Shown here one piece after another: positions 46,360-55,216 of a DNA stretch of 64,000 bases. Made by a program: the position numbers and the translations under genes. Every line of letters begins with the position of its first letter. The first letter of the stretch is position 1. The notes under the pieces are model-generated. The model searched no databases and was not told the origin of the DNA. It worked only from the letters and a program-made list of their open reading frames with translations. The DNA is from Altererythrobacter aquiaggeris (GTDB lineage Bacteria > Pseudomonadota > Alphaproteobacteria > Sphingomonadales > Sphingomonadaceae), in the NCBI RefSeq assembly GCF_037154015.1, contig NZ_JBANRL010000001.1:2046001-2110000 (forward strand), read 5' to 3'.

Positions 46360-48774
46360 GTGAACAAATGGATTGGAGCAGCCGGGTGGAGCGCGAAGGA
46401 AGCCGCTGCCGGCGACCGCTTGCCTTACGCCGAACTGCTCGACGATCACTGTCTCGCGCTGCGGGACGGTTCGCTCATGATGGCGTTGCAAGTGCCCGGA
46501 CTGTTGTTCGAAACCGAAGATTCCGAAGCGCTCAATGCGCATGCCGCAACCCGCGAAATCATGCTGCGGTCTGCACTGGACGCGCGTTTCGTGCTGTACC
46601 ATCATGTCATCCGGCGGAAGGTCGAAGCCACTTTGGACGCCGAGTTCAGCGATCCGCTGTCGGCACATATCGATAATCGGTGGCGCGAACGGCTGGGCTC
46701 AGGGTCCTTGTTTATCAACGACCAGTTTATCACGCTGATCAGGCGCCCCGCACGCGGCAAGGCCGGTTTTGCGGAACGGGCAGCCAAATTGTGGCGCAAG
46801 AACGGTAAGGGCGAAACCGAGACGGACCCGCGGGACCTGCGCGCGTTACGCGCGGCCGCCAGCGGGCTGGTCGCTTCGCTGGGCGCTTACGGCGCACGCT
46901 TGCTTGGCGAGTATCCGGCAAGCGGCGACAAGACGAATTCGGAAATTCTCGAACTGCTTTCGGCACTGTATAATGGGGAAATGCGCCCGGTCCGCTGTCC
47001 GGCGGAAGAAACAGACATCGGTCATATGCTGCCATATCGCCGCGTCAGCTTCGGCCTTGATGCGATGGAAACCCGCGGAGCAAGCGGGGCGGAATTTTCG
47101 TCGATTTTGTCGTTGAAGGAATATCCAGACGCCACATCGCCGGGCCTGCTGGACGGTCTGCTGCGGTTGCCCTGCGAAATGATCGTGTCCGAAAGCTATG
47201 CTCCGGCAGAACGCCAGACAGCGCGCGAGAAGATGGATCTGGCGATCAGGCGTCTGCGTTCTGCCGATGAAGATGCGGCAGCGGAACGTGCCGATATGCT
47301 GGCTGCGCGCGACGAACTGGGTGCAGGCTCTGCCACTTTTGGCGATCATCATCTGACCATTCAGGTTCGCTCGCACACGCTTGACGGTCTTGACGACATG
47401 ACTGCCGCCGCTGCTGCAGCCCTGGCCGATAGCGGCGCGATTGCAGTTCGCGAAGACACCAATCTCGAGCCCGCGTTCTGGGGCCAGTTTCCCGGCAACG
47501 AAGTCTATCTGGTCCGCCGCGCAATGATATCCAGCGCCAATATGGCAAGTTTCGGTTCGCTGCACGGCTTCGCGCTGGGCCAGGCCGAAAACAATCATTG
47601 GGGCGATGCTGTAACCTTGCTGGAAACCACCAGCGCCACGCCGTTTTTCTTCAATTTCCATCACGGCGACCTAGGAAATTTCAGTGTCATCGGCCCCAGC
47701 GGTTCGGGCAAGACCGTGGTGATGAACTTCCTCGCGGCGCAGGCGCAGAAGTTCAATCCGCGGACCATTCTGTTCGACAAGGACCGCGGCGCCGAAGTGT
47801 TCGTGCGCGGAATTGGTGGGCGATACGACAGGATCAGCGCGGGCGAGCCGACCGGGTTCAATCCGCTTGCCTTGCCCGACACGCCAACAAACCGCGCCTT
47901 TCTGCGCGATTGGCTAGGCGTTCTGCTGAAGGCCGAAGGTCCTGAAGAGTTGGCGTTGCTGGCCGAGGCGGTGGATGCAGCCTATGCCAATGACGCCGGC
48001 TTGCGGCGCCTGCGGCATTTCCGCGAGTTGCTGTCGGGTGCACGCCGTCCGGCGCCGGGCGATCTTGCTGACCGCCTGACCCCGTGGATTGACGGGGGTG
48101 AGCATGACTGGCTGTTCGACAATGAACATGACCGGCTGGATCTGCGCAACCGCGTTCTCGGCTTCGACATGACCGCGCTGCTTGATAATCCGCGCCTGCG
48201 TACACCCACCATGATGTATCTGTTCCACCGGATCGAGGAGCGGCTTGACGGTGAACCGTCGATGATCCTGATCGACGAGGGGTGGAAGGCGCTGGATGAC
48301 GAAGTTTTTGCCGCGCGTATCCGTGACTGGCTTAAAACCTTGCGGAAACGCAACGCACTGGTTGGATTTGCCACGCAAAGCGCGCGCGATGCGCTCGATA
48401 GCAAGATTGCTACCGCGCTGGTCGAACAGACCGCGACGATGGTGTTCATGCCCAATTCGCGTGCGCGGGCAGAGGATTATTGTGACGGCTTTGGCCTAAC
48501 CGCGCACGAACTCGCTCTTATCCGTTCGCTGCCCGCGCATAGCCGGTGCTTTCTGGTCAGGCAGCCCGATGCCAGCGTTGTCGTGCGGCTTGACCTGTCG
48601 AGCGCGCCCGAAGTGCTGACTGTGCTGTCCGGCCGCGAAAGCTCGGTCCGCAGCCTTGACCGGATCCGCGCTTCTGTCGGGGATGATCCGGCCGACTGGT
48701 ATCCGCTGCTCACAGGTCATGACTGGCCTGGCGAGCGTATGACCGATGATTATCCGTTGGCGGCTGCAGAATGA
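46360..48774 (+). CDS. virB4: VirB4 ATPase
   Basis: VirB4 is the large AAA+-like ATPase that powers T4SS assembly and substrate transfer at the inner membrane. The 804-residue sequence has Walker A GPSGSGKTVVMNF with Lys451, Walker B SMILIDEGWKAL near 632-643, and downstream FATQSARDALDSKI and the VFMPNSRARAEDYCDGFGLT segment. Full length for the family. GTG start with GAGGAGGG 9-10 bases upstream. It overlaps virB6 by 4 bp. Confidence 0.96.
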   Translation: MNKWIGAAGWSAKEAAAGDRLPYAELLDDHCLALRDGSLMMALQVPGLLFETEDSEALNAHAATREIMLRSALDARFVLYHHVIRRKVEATLDAEFSDPLSAHIDNRWRERLGSGSLFINDQFITLIRRPARGKAGFAERAAKLWRKNGKGETETDPRDLRALRAAASGLVASLGAYGARLLGEYPASGDKTNSEILELLSALYNGEMRPVRCPAEETDIGHMLPYRRVSFGLDAMETRGASGAEFSSILSLKEYPDATSPGLLDGLLRLPCEMIVSESYAPAERQTAREKMDLAIRRLRSADEDAAAERADMLAARDELGAGSATFGDHHLTIQVRSHTLDGLDDMTAAAAAALADSGAIAVREDTNLEPAFWGQFPGNEVYLVRRAMISSANMASFGSLHGFALGQAENNHWGDAVTLLETTSATPFFFNFHHGDLGNFSVIGPSGSGKTVVMNFLAAQAQKFNPRTILFDKDRGAEVFVRGIGGRYDRISAGEPTGFNPLALPDTPTNRAFLRDWLGVLLKAEGPEELALLAEAVDAAYANDAGLRRLRHFRELLSGARRPAPGDLADRLTPWIDGGEHDWLFDNEHDRLDLRNRVLGFDMTALLDNPRLRTPTMMYLFHRIEERLDGEPSMILIDEGWKALDDEVFAARIRDWLKTLRKRNALVGFATQSARDALDSKIATALVEQTATMVFMPNSRARAEDYCDGFGLTAHELALIRSLPAHSRCFLVRQPDASVVVRLDLSSAPEVLTVLSGRESSVRSLDRIRASVGDDPADWYPLLTGHDWPGERMTDDYPLAAAE

Positions 48775-49940
48775 ATCCGTCCTGCAACAATTCGCTGGAG
48801 GGCCTGGGCTCGGGCATTGCAGCCAGCCTGCGGGCCGTGGACTGTCTTGCCGCCGAAACAACGCAATCCGCATTTGGCCGTCTGTTCGGCAGCGAAGGCG
48901 CGCTTGCACCTGCGCTTACCATCCTGCTGACGCTGTTTATCGCCTTTTTCGCTTTTGCGTTGATTACCGGGCGCAGCCGTATCGGAATTGCCTCACTGAC
49001 ACCGCGAATGGTCACGCTGGGACTGGTGCTGACCTTTGCAACCAGCTGGGCCGCGTATCAAAGCGTGGTGTGGAACCTGGCCACTGCGGCACCCGATCAG
49101 ATCGCGACGATCATGGCGGGCACCCAACGCTCCGCGACGATCTTGTTTGCGGAAAATATCGACATTGCTTTTGCTGCAATCGAACAGACCACAGCGGGCA
49201 TCAATTCCGCCGAAATCACGGCGTTCTCGCCCCCCGGCTTGTTGTGGCTTGGGGCGATCCTGTTTTTGTTGGGGACCGTCGGTGTTCTGGTCACCACGCG
49301 GATCGCGCTGGCCGTGCTGATTGCTGTGGGGCCGGTGTTCGTGGTGATGGCGCTGTTCCCTGCGACGCGCGGATTGTTCGTGGGCTGGCTGAAAGGCGTG
49401 GTGATGCTTGCCATTACGCCGCTGTTTGCAGTTCTGGCAGGCGGCGTGATGCTGGAAGCCGCGGTACCTGTGCTGCGGATACTGGTGCAGACGCCCGGCC
49501 AGATTGATGCCCGCGCCGCTATGGCATTTTTTCTGATTGGTGCGGTGCATGTCGCACTGATGGCGCTGATCCTTAAAGTAGCCGGTACCATGGTCGCGGG
49601 CTGGACCGTTTTCGGTTTCGCCAAAAGCAGCAGCGAGCGCGATGATCGCCCTGCTGCGGTGATCGTCAACACTGCGGCCGCCCCGCAGTCCGGCGGCATG
49701 GCACCCGCGACCATTCTGCCGCCAAATCGCCAGATCACTGTCCCTGCGATGGCGCGGTTGCAACCCGCGAATGACAGCGGCCCTGCCGCCCGCAGCGCGG
49801 GTGGCAGCCGTATCGTCAGCATCGAAGGCGCGCGCCCGACAAGAGCGGCAGGCGAAGCGATGGCAACCAAATCACGCGCACAAGGGATCGGTAGCCGCTT
49901 TCGCGCTGCACCCGCGCGATCAACGGAGAAACTGAAATGA
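48771..49940 (+). CDS. virB6: VirB6/TrbL-family membrane channel protein
   Basis: The 389-residue protein has five to seven hydrophobic helices (LAPALTILLTLFIAFFAFAL, LVTTRIALAVLIAVGPVFVV, AMAFFLIGAVHVALMALIL) and a long polar, Ala/Pro-rich C-terminal tail from about residue 295. VirB6 forms part of the inner-membrane T4SS channel. The GPVFVVMALFPATRGLFVGW motif is characteristic. ATGA overlap with virB4 and a 4-bp overlap with virB9. The usual virB5 and virB7/virB8 neighbours are missing around it. Confidence 0.9.
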   Translation: MNPSCNNSLEGLGSGIAASLRAVDCLAAETTQSAFGRLFGSEGALAPALTILLTLFIAFFAFALITGRSRIGIASLTPRMVTLGLVLTFATSWAAYQSVVWNLATAAPDQIATIMAGTQRSATILFAENIDIAFAAIEQTTAGINSAEITAFSPPGLLWLGAILFLLGTVGVLVTTRIALAVLIAVGPVFVVMALFPATRGLFVGWLKGVVMLAITPLFAVLAGGVMLEAAVPVLRILVQTPGQIDARAAMAFFLIGAVHVALMALILKVAGTMVAGWTVFGFAKSSSERDDRPAAVIVNTAAAPQSGGMAPATILPPNRQITVPAMARLQPANDSGPAARSAGGSRIVSIEGARPTRAAGEAMATKSRAQGIGSRFRAAPARSTEKLK

Positions 49941-50743
49941 TGCGCGCCGCAATTCTCGCGCCCGCTCTGGCTTTGGCACCCATGATGCCCATGCAGGCCC
50001 ACGCGCAGGACGCGCGGCTGATCGAACGGATGTACGATCCGGGCGCCGTCGTGCTGATCGAAGGAAAAACCACCGTTCAGGCGACGATCCAGTTTGACGA
50101 GGACGAGCGCATCGAGAACGTCGCGATCGGCGATTCGCAAAGCTGGCAGGTCACTCCCAATAAACGGGCCAACCTGCTATTCGTCAAACCGCTCGCGCAG
50201 CGTGCTTCGACCAATATGACAGTGGTGACAGACAAACATACCTATCTGTTCGATCTGGTCGCAAACCCCAGAGCAAGGCCGCTTTACGTGCTGCGTTTTT
50301 CCTACCCGCCAGAGCCGGAGCAAGATGAACCCGCAATGGCGGAGGCGCCGAGCGCACTTGAAATCGCAGCAGCAAGCGATCCTTACGCCGTGAGCGATCC
50401 GGCCGCACTCAATTTTGCCTGGGTTGGTGACGCCGAAAAAAAAGCCGATCGCCGCTTGCTGCCGGACCGGACTTATGATGATGGCCAATCGACGTATCTG
50501 GCCTGGCCGGGCGGCAAGGCAATACCCGCCATCCTGATCAAGAATGAAGAAGGGACCGAAGGCCCAGTCAATTTCACCGTTCGCGGTGAGACAATCATTA
50601 TCGACGGCGTCCCGCGCGAGATATTTCTGCGGTCCGGCGACCATTCAGCAGTGCTGGTCAATCGCGGGCCGCCGCGCGCAACACGCCAATCCGGCGATGC
50701 TTCCCTTGCGGGGCTGGTTAACACGGCAGCGGAGAAGAATTGA
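49937..50743 (+). CDS. virB9: VirB9/TrbG-family outer-membrane complex protein
   Basis: VirB9 is a periplasmic component of the T4SS outer-membrane core complex with VirB7 and VirB10. The 268-residue protein has a signal peptide (AILAPALALAPMMPMQAHAQ), the N-terminal domain (DERIENVAIGDSQSWQVTPN near 56-75; NMTVVTDKHTYLFDLVA near 93-109), and the C-terminal FTVRGETIIIDGVPREIFLR near 213-232. Starts and ends overlap its neighbours by 4 and 1 bp. No VirB7 lipoprotein gene was found next to it. Confidence 0.93.
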   Translation: MMRAAILAPALALAPMMPMQAHAQDARLIERMYDPGAVVLIEGKTTVQATIQFDEDERIENVAIGDSQSWQVTPNKRANLLFVKPLAQRASTNMTVVTDKHTYLFDLVANPRARPLYVLRFSYPPEPEQDEPAMAEAPSALEIAAASDPYAVSDPAALNFAWVGDAEKKADRRLLPDRTYDDGQSTYLAWPGGKAIPAILIKNEEGTEGPVNFTVRGETIIIDGVPREIFLRSGDHSAVLVNRGPPRATRQSGDASLAGLVNTAAEKN

Positions 50744-51849
50744 TGCGCATTGCCAATAAACTTTCGAACACCGGCATGGCGGAAGCTGCCAACGACGTCG
50801 ATCCGCGCGAAGGTGAAAGTGCGGAAATCATCGACCTGGCGAGCCGCAATTCCTTTCCCGCCGTCACCCAGCGGAAAGGCAAATCGGACGGGCTTGGCCT
50901 CGCCGCCGGCGTCGCAGTGGTCGGCCTGCTTGGCGCGGTCACGCTGTGGAGCCTGAATGCGACCCGCACCGCACCGCCCGAAAGCATCGGTAATCCGGAA
51001 ATTACAGCCCCGCCGCCAGCGGTTGTAGCTGCACCGCCCGCAGAAGCCGGCGCGGTGCCCGCCCCGGCCATCGCGCCGCGTGCCGACCCCGCACCATCGC
51101 CCGTGCTGGCGGCCCCGCCGCAGACAAATTATGCTCCGATGACGAACCCCTATGCATCACCCACAATCGTGTTTGATTCGGGCGCATCGGCCGCGCCGTT
51201 CACGGGCGCATCGGCGGTTCCGTCCGGGCCCGGACCCGACAGCAGCAACGGCACCGATTTCGCCAGCCGCATCGGCGGTGTTGGAGGGGGTCCGGCTCAG
51301 GCAGCGCGAACGGTCGATCCCAGAACGACGGTAACACAAGGCACTTTGATCCCGGCAATTCTCGAAACTGCTATCAATACGGATGTACCGGGCTATGTCC
51401 GCGCCGTCGTAAGCCAGGATGTCCGCAGCTTTGACGGCGTGCGTATTCTGGTCCCGCGCAGTTCGCGGCTGATCGGCCAGTATCAAAGCGGGCTGCAAGC
51501 GGGCCAGAAGCGCGCCTATGTCATCTGGACGCGCGTCATTCGTCCCGACGGCGTGTCGGTCGATCTTGCATCACCCGCAACGGGCTTTGATGGAACCGCA
51601 GGCCTGCCGGGCAAAGTGAACAACCATTTCTTCAAACGGTTTGGTTCCGCCATGCTGTTATCGGTTGTCGGGGGACTTTCGACAATTGCCAGCGGCGGCG
51701 CTTCGGTGGTCGTAGGGGGCGGCAGCAGCGCAGCGGCAGCAGCGGTCACCGATGGTGGCAAGATCGGTCCCACCGTTCGCGTACGCCAGGGCGAACCGAT
51801 CCGCGTGTTTACCGCACGCGATCTCGATTTCTCGCAAGTCAGTTCATGA
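50743..51849 (+). CDS. virB10: VirB10/TrbI-family core protein
   Basis: VirB10 spans inner and outer membranes as an energy-sensing core-complex subunit. The 368-residue protein has a cytoplasmic N-terminus, one transmembrane helix (GLAAGVAVVGLLGAVTLWSL near 52-71), a long Pro/Ala-rich periplasmic stretch (about 80-180) and the C-terminal TrbI barrel (LIPAILETAINTDVPGYVRA near 203, ILVPRSSRLIGQYQSGLQAG near 232, NNHFFKRFGSAMLLSVVGGL near 288). The ATG overlaps the virB9 TGA; a TTG one codon earlier is possible. Confidence 0.93.
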   Translation: MRIANKLSNTGMAEAANDVDPREGESAEIIDLASRNSFPAVTQRKGKSDGLGLAAGVAVVGLLGAVTLWSLNATRTAPPESIGNPEITAPPPAVVAAPPAEAGAVPAPAIAPRADPAPSPVLAAPPQTNYAPMTNPYASPTIVFDSGASAAPFTGASAVPSGPGPDSSNGTDFASRIGGVGGGPAQAARTVDPRTTVTQGTLIPAILETAINTDVPGYVRAVVSQDVRSFDGVRILVPRSSRLIGQYQSGLQAGQKRAYVIWTRVIRPDGVSVDLASPATGFDGTAGLPGKVNNHFFKRFGSAMLLSVVGGLSTIASGGASVVVGGGSSAAAAAVTDGGKIGPTVRVRQGEPIRVFTARDLDFSQVSS

Positions 51850-51877
51850 TCGACGCCCGCTCGCACGGACTTGCCCG

Positions 51878-52897
51878 ATGAACGCGGAGGTTCACAGATT
51901 GCCGCGTGACCCCGGACCCGGGCAATCCGGCGAAAGCGGCAGCGTCTATCTCAAGGCGTATCTCGCACCGTTTACCCGGTGGCTCGAACGCGATACCGTG
52001 ACAGAAATCCTCGTCAATCAGCCGGGCGAAGTCTGGATCGAGGACGCCGCGGCGGGCTGTATGCAGCGGATAGAAGCACCCGATATCGATGACCGGTTGA
52101 TCCAGCGGCTGGCTGAACAGGTTGCAAGAGTTAGCCATCAGGGAATTAACCGCGAGCATCCGTTGCTTGGCGCGACCTTACCCGATGGTGCGCGCATCCA
52201 GTTCTGCGGTCCGCCGGCGACGCGCAAACACTGGACGCTGGCAATCCGGCGCCACCGCAGGCTCGATTTGCCGCTCGACGCTTACGATTCGGGTCCTTTG
52301 AAAACGCCGGTACAGCCAGCCATGCCGGACAAGCAGAAAGAACCCGTTGCTTTTCTGCGGTCCGCAATTGCGCTGCGCAAGACCGTGTTGATATCGGGCG
52401 GAACATCGACCGGTAAGACAACTTTCCTCAACGCGATGCTGCGGGAAATACCCCGGGACGAGCGGGTAATATTGGTCGAAGATACGCCCGAGCTGCGAAT
52501 TCCCGGCGCCAATGGCGTCGGGCTTGTGGCGGTAAAGGGTGAACTTGGCGAAGCGAAGGTAACTGCCAACGAACTGCTTCAGGCAGCCTTGCGGCTGCGC
52601 CCTGACCGGATTGTACTTGGCGAATTACGGGGCGCGGAAAGCGTCAGCTTCCTGCGCGCGATCAACACCGGGCACCCCGGCTCTTTTTCAACCATTCATG
52701 CCAACAGCATTCGCGGTGCGCTGGAACAGTTATCGCTGATGGTCATGCAAACGGGCATCGGCCTTACGCGCGCAGACACGATTGCCTATGCCGCATCGGT
52801 AATCGATGTTTTCGTGCAGCTGGGCAGGAGTGAAGGCCGCCGCGGAATAACCGCGATTGCCGAAAGTTCCGAAGTTATCCCCAACGCGGACCGATAA
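51878..52897 (+). CDS. virB11: VirB11 hexameric ATPase
   Basis: VirB11 is the hexameric traffic ATPase of the T4SS. The 339-residue protein has an N-terminal domain (about 20-130) and a RecA-like domain with Walker A SGGTSTGKTTFLN (Lys180), the RVILVEDTPELRI segment with the Asp box, the LGELRGAESVSFLRAINTGH Walker B/His-box near 247-266, and GSFSTIHANS. Start ATG at 51878 gives MNAEVHRL; the longer frame inside virB10 has no family sequence. It is the last gene of the operon; a small convergent gene follows 41 bp on. Confidence 0.94.
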   Translation: MNAEVHRLPRDPGPGQSGESGSVYLKAYLAPFTRWLERDTVTEILVNQPGEVWIEDAAAGCMQRIEAPDIDDRLIQRLAEQVARVSHQGINREHPLLGATLPDGARIQFCGPPATRKHWTLAIRRHRRLDLPLDAYDSGPLKTPVQPAMPDKQKEPVAFLRSAIALRKTVLISGGTSTGKTTFLNAMLREIPRDERVILVEDTPELRIPGANGVGLVAVKGELGEAKVTANELLQAALRLRPDRIVLGELRGAESVSFLRAINTGHPGSFSTIHANSIRGALEQLSLMVMQTGIGLTRADTIAYAASVIDVFVQLGRSEGRRGITAIAESSEVIPNADR

Positions 52898-52938
52898 GCG
52901 TTACACCGTCCAAGGCGTGCCGCCGCTAGTATCTGGAT

Positions 52939-53193
52939 TCAATAGTGTTCGAGCTTGTCCAGAAGTTGAGCCAACCGGCGTTCGCTATAATGGGCGTGCT
53001 GCGAAAACTGGGACCGCAACGCACGGTCCTTTGTCCAGTTCTGAAGCTGCAACAATGCACCCCGTTCGGGCATGCTGAGACCCGGCCAGTTGCGTGTCAT
53101 TTCGGCCAGCCGCGCATCCTGCGGTTCGTGCCCGCACATCGCCTGCCGGATAGACTCGATCAGAAGGCTTCGTGTCTCTACTTGCCGGGTCAT
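52939..53193 (-). CDS. Hypothetical small protein
   Basis: The 84-residue product is mostly helical and charged (SLLIESIRQAMCGHEPQDAR, LAEMTRNWPGLSMPERGALL, SQHAHYSERRLAQLLDKLEH). It has no signal peptide, so it should be cytoplasmic. I do not recognise a family. The ATG has GAGAAG 3-4 bases upstream. It converges with virB11 and ends 41 bp after that gene. Codon use looks like its neighbours, which supports a real gene over a chance frame. Confidence 0.55.
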   Translation of the reverse strand: MTRQVETRSLLIESIRQAMCGHEPQDARLAEMTRNWPGLSMPERGALLQLQNWTKDRALRSQFSQHAHYSERRLAQLLDKLEHY

Positions 53194-53502
53194 ATGGCTT
53201 CTCGTTTTGCCAGGTCATTCAAGCCACGAACTGGAAAGATCAGCGGATTTTAAGCGATTCGCTTGATGCTGGTTGCGAACTTATCCTATCGCGTTGAGGA
53301 GTCAAACACCCGGCGCTGGCGGTCACAATGTCCGAAACCCGGACCTGATGGCGCGGCGTCGGTGACTGCGCAGCCAGCTTGTTTGCAATTTGTCGGCGAC
53401 TGGCAAAACCTGCACTTTCCAACCGCTGCCAGCGCCGCGTGACCTTGCCAGTCACACTGACAAACAAGGGTTCCAGAAATAGCAGCCGCCTCTGTAGATT
53501 AC
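53194..53502. other. Intergenic region, no clear gene
   Basis: The 309 bases lie upstream of the small hypothetical gene and downstream of the KDG kinase gene. A 75-codon minus-strand frame (53240-53467) exists but has no recognised family, ribosome-binding site or compositional support. The region is where the type IV secretion block ends and the alginate cluster begins. Confidence 0.5.
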
Positions 53503-54387
53503 TCAGATAATCGCGCCCCGATGTGCCAATGTTTCGCGTGCTTTTGCCTGCCCTGCTTCTACGCAGCTTTCAACGGGTTCGTTCAGCAGCCAGGCGCCCA
53601 GAAATCCTCCATTGAATGCATCTCCTGCTCCGCTGGAATCAATAACTTCAGTTGGTATTGCCGGAAAGAGGCGCTGTATTTCGGATTGACGATCAGCCAG
53701 AACGCACCCCTTTTCTGCAGCCTTCACTGCCACGATGTCACAACCGGTTTCTACCCATCCTGATGCTATCTTGAACTCGTCTTCGGAATGGGACCAAAGT
53801 TCGCACTCATCATTGTTGGTGGGCAGGCCGATGCTGCAATGGCTCATTGCCAAACGGGAGGCGTGCCGCGCTTCTGAAAGGTCCGGCCACAATGCTGGGC
53901 GAAAGTTGCTGTCGTATGCCACCGCCTTGCCGGAATTTCGCCTTCGCTCCGATAGGCGCAGCAGCTTACCGCGCCCGTTGTCGTCGATAATGGCGAGCGT
54001 AATCAGGCTGTAGTAAACCAGTGTCGCCTGCTCTGCAGCAGCCATCGCTTCAGCGATCCCGGGAAGGGAAAACATTTCGCGCGCCGCGCTGTGGTCGCGC
54101 CAATATAGAAAGCTGCGCTCCCCGTGGTCGTCCAGATGGATCGCATAGATGCCAGGATTTCGTTCCGGATGACGCAGTACATAGCGCGTGTCGATGCCTT
54201 CCTTGGACCACGCGGCAACCAGCGCATCGCTGATCGGGTCTGTTCCAACCGCCGTGACGTAGGCGACATCATGACCGGCGCGCGCAAGGTGAACCGCCGT
54301 GTTTAACGTATCACCTCCATAGCCAAGGCCGGTACCGCCATGGCTATGATATTCCAGCATCGCTTCGCCGAAGATAAAAGTGGTCAT
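53503..54387 (-). CDS. kdgK: 2-keto-3-deoxygluconate kinase (PfkB family)
   Basis: This PfkB-family sugar kinase (about 294 residues) most likely phosphorylates 2-keto-3-deoxygluconate to KDPG, the last step before aldolase cleavage. Seen: FIFGEAMLEYHSHGGTGLGY at the start, GGDTLNTAVHLARAG near 24-38, YVTAVGTDPISD near 43-54, and the catalytic DSSGAGDAFNGGFLGAWL near 253-270. This N-terminal pattern is the proteobacterial KdgK type. It is the last gene of the alginate cluster, starting 42 bp after the reductase gene. ATG at 54387 was preferred on family length; a GTG at 54420 adds 11 residues. No KDPG aldolase gene is in the window. Confidence 0.85.
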   Translation of the reverse strand: MTTFIFGEAMLEYHSHGGTGLGYGGDTLNTAVHLARAGHDVAYVTAVGTDPISDALVAAWSKEGIDTRYVLRHPERNPGIYAIHLDDHGERSFLYWRDHSAAREMFSLPGIAEAMAAAEQATLVYYSLITLAIIDDNGRGKLLRLSERRRNSGKAVAYDSNFRPALWPDLSEARHASRLAMSHCSIGLPTNNDECELWSHSEDEFKIASGWVETGCDIVAVKAAEKGCVLADRQSEIQRLFPAIPTEVIDSSGAGDAFNGGFLGAWLLNEPVESCVEAGQAKARETLAHRGAII

Positions 54388-54429
54388 ATGTTCATCATCA
54401 TACGTTCTGATCGCGATCACCGGCCGGTG

Positions 54430-55185
54430 TCAGGAGTAAGCCAGTCCGCCATTGATATCGATGTTTGCGCCGGTAACGTACGATGCCTCGTCCGAAGCGA
54501 GAAAGGCAACCAGATCGGCGGCTTCTTCAGCCTTGCCCTGCCTGCGTAACGCTGTCGAATTTGCAACGTTTTCGCGCGCTGCATCGGGTGTGAATTTGTC
54601 GTGGAATGCTGTCGCGATCATCCCGGGGCATAGTGCATTAACCCGAATACCCGTGGGGCCCAGCTCCTTGGCCATGGCGCGGGTGAATGTCATTACCGCC
54701 CCCTTGGATGTCGCATAGGCTGATGCGCCCCCTCCCCCGCCGTCACGTCCGGCAAGTGAAGCAAGATTGATGATTGCGCTGCCTTCGCTCATGTACGGCA
54801 CGACGGCCTGCGTTGCGAGGAATGTCGATGTGACATTCAATTGCATGACATGGTTGAAGAACTCCTCATCCATCTCGCCCAGAGTTTTGCGAGCAACCAA
54901 CCCGCCCGCATTGTTAACCAGTATATGGACTGTATCGCCAAACGCATCACGCGCTGCGGCAACCATCGATGCAACCTCATCCGCTTTCGTCACGTCAGCC
55001 TTAACCTTGACTGCCTTCCCCCCGCCCGCTGCCGCTATGGCCGCCAGGGTGGCATCGGCATCAAATTCGTTGCTGAAGTAATTCACGACCACATTTGCAC
55101 CCTCGCTGGCGAGCTTGACCGATATTGCCCGGCCTATGTCGCGGCTGCCACCGGTTACGATCGCTGTTTTGCCTGCAAATTTCAT
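54430..55185 (-). CDS. DEH reductase-like SDR
   Basis: This short-chain dehydrogenase of 251 residues probably reduces 4-deoxy-L-erythro-5-hexoseulose uronate (DEH, the alginate monomer product) to 2-keto-3-deoxygluconate. Cofactor motif TGGSRDIGRA is near 11-20, NNAGGLVARKTLGEMDEEF near 90-108, and the active site includes Ser in NLASLAGRDGGGGGASAYAT followed by Tyr-x-x-x-Lys. The NNAGGL, GRDGGGGGA and ATAFHD segments resemble the Sphingomonas sp. A1 DEH reductase, which supports this call over a generic 3-oxoacyl reductase. It lies between the MFS transporter and the kinase, in the same direction. Confidence 0.8.
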   Translation of the reverse strand: MKFAGKTAIVTGGSRDIGRAISVKLASEGANVVVNYFSNEFDADATLAAIAAAGGGKAVKVKADVTKADEVASMVAAARDAFGDTVHILVNNAGGLVARKTLGEMDEEFFNHVMQLNVTSTFLATQAVVPYMSEGSAIINLASLAGRDGGGGGASAYATSKGAVMTFTRAMAKELGPTGIRVNALCPGMIATAFHDKFTPDAARENVANSTALRRQGKAEEAADLVAFLASDEASYVTGANIDINGGLAYS

Positions 55186-55216
55186 TTTGTAGTTCCTGTG
55201 TTCTGGTTCGGATGGA

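Noticed and set aside
53240-53467. 75-codon minus-strand frame upstream of the small hypothetical gene
   Set aside because: No ribosome-binding site, no recognisable domain, composition like intergenic DNA.
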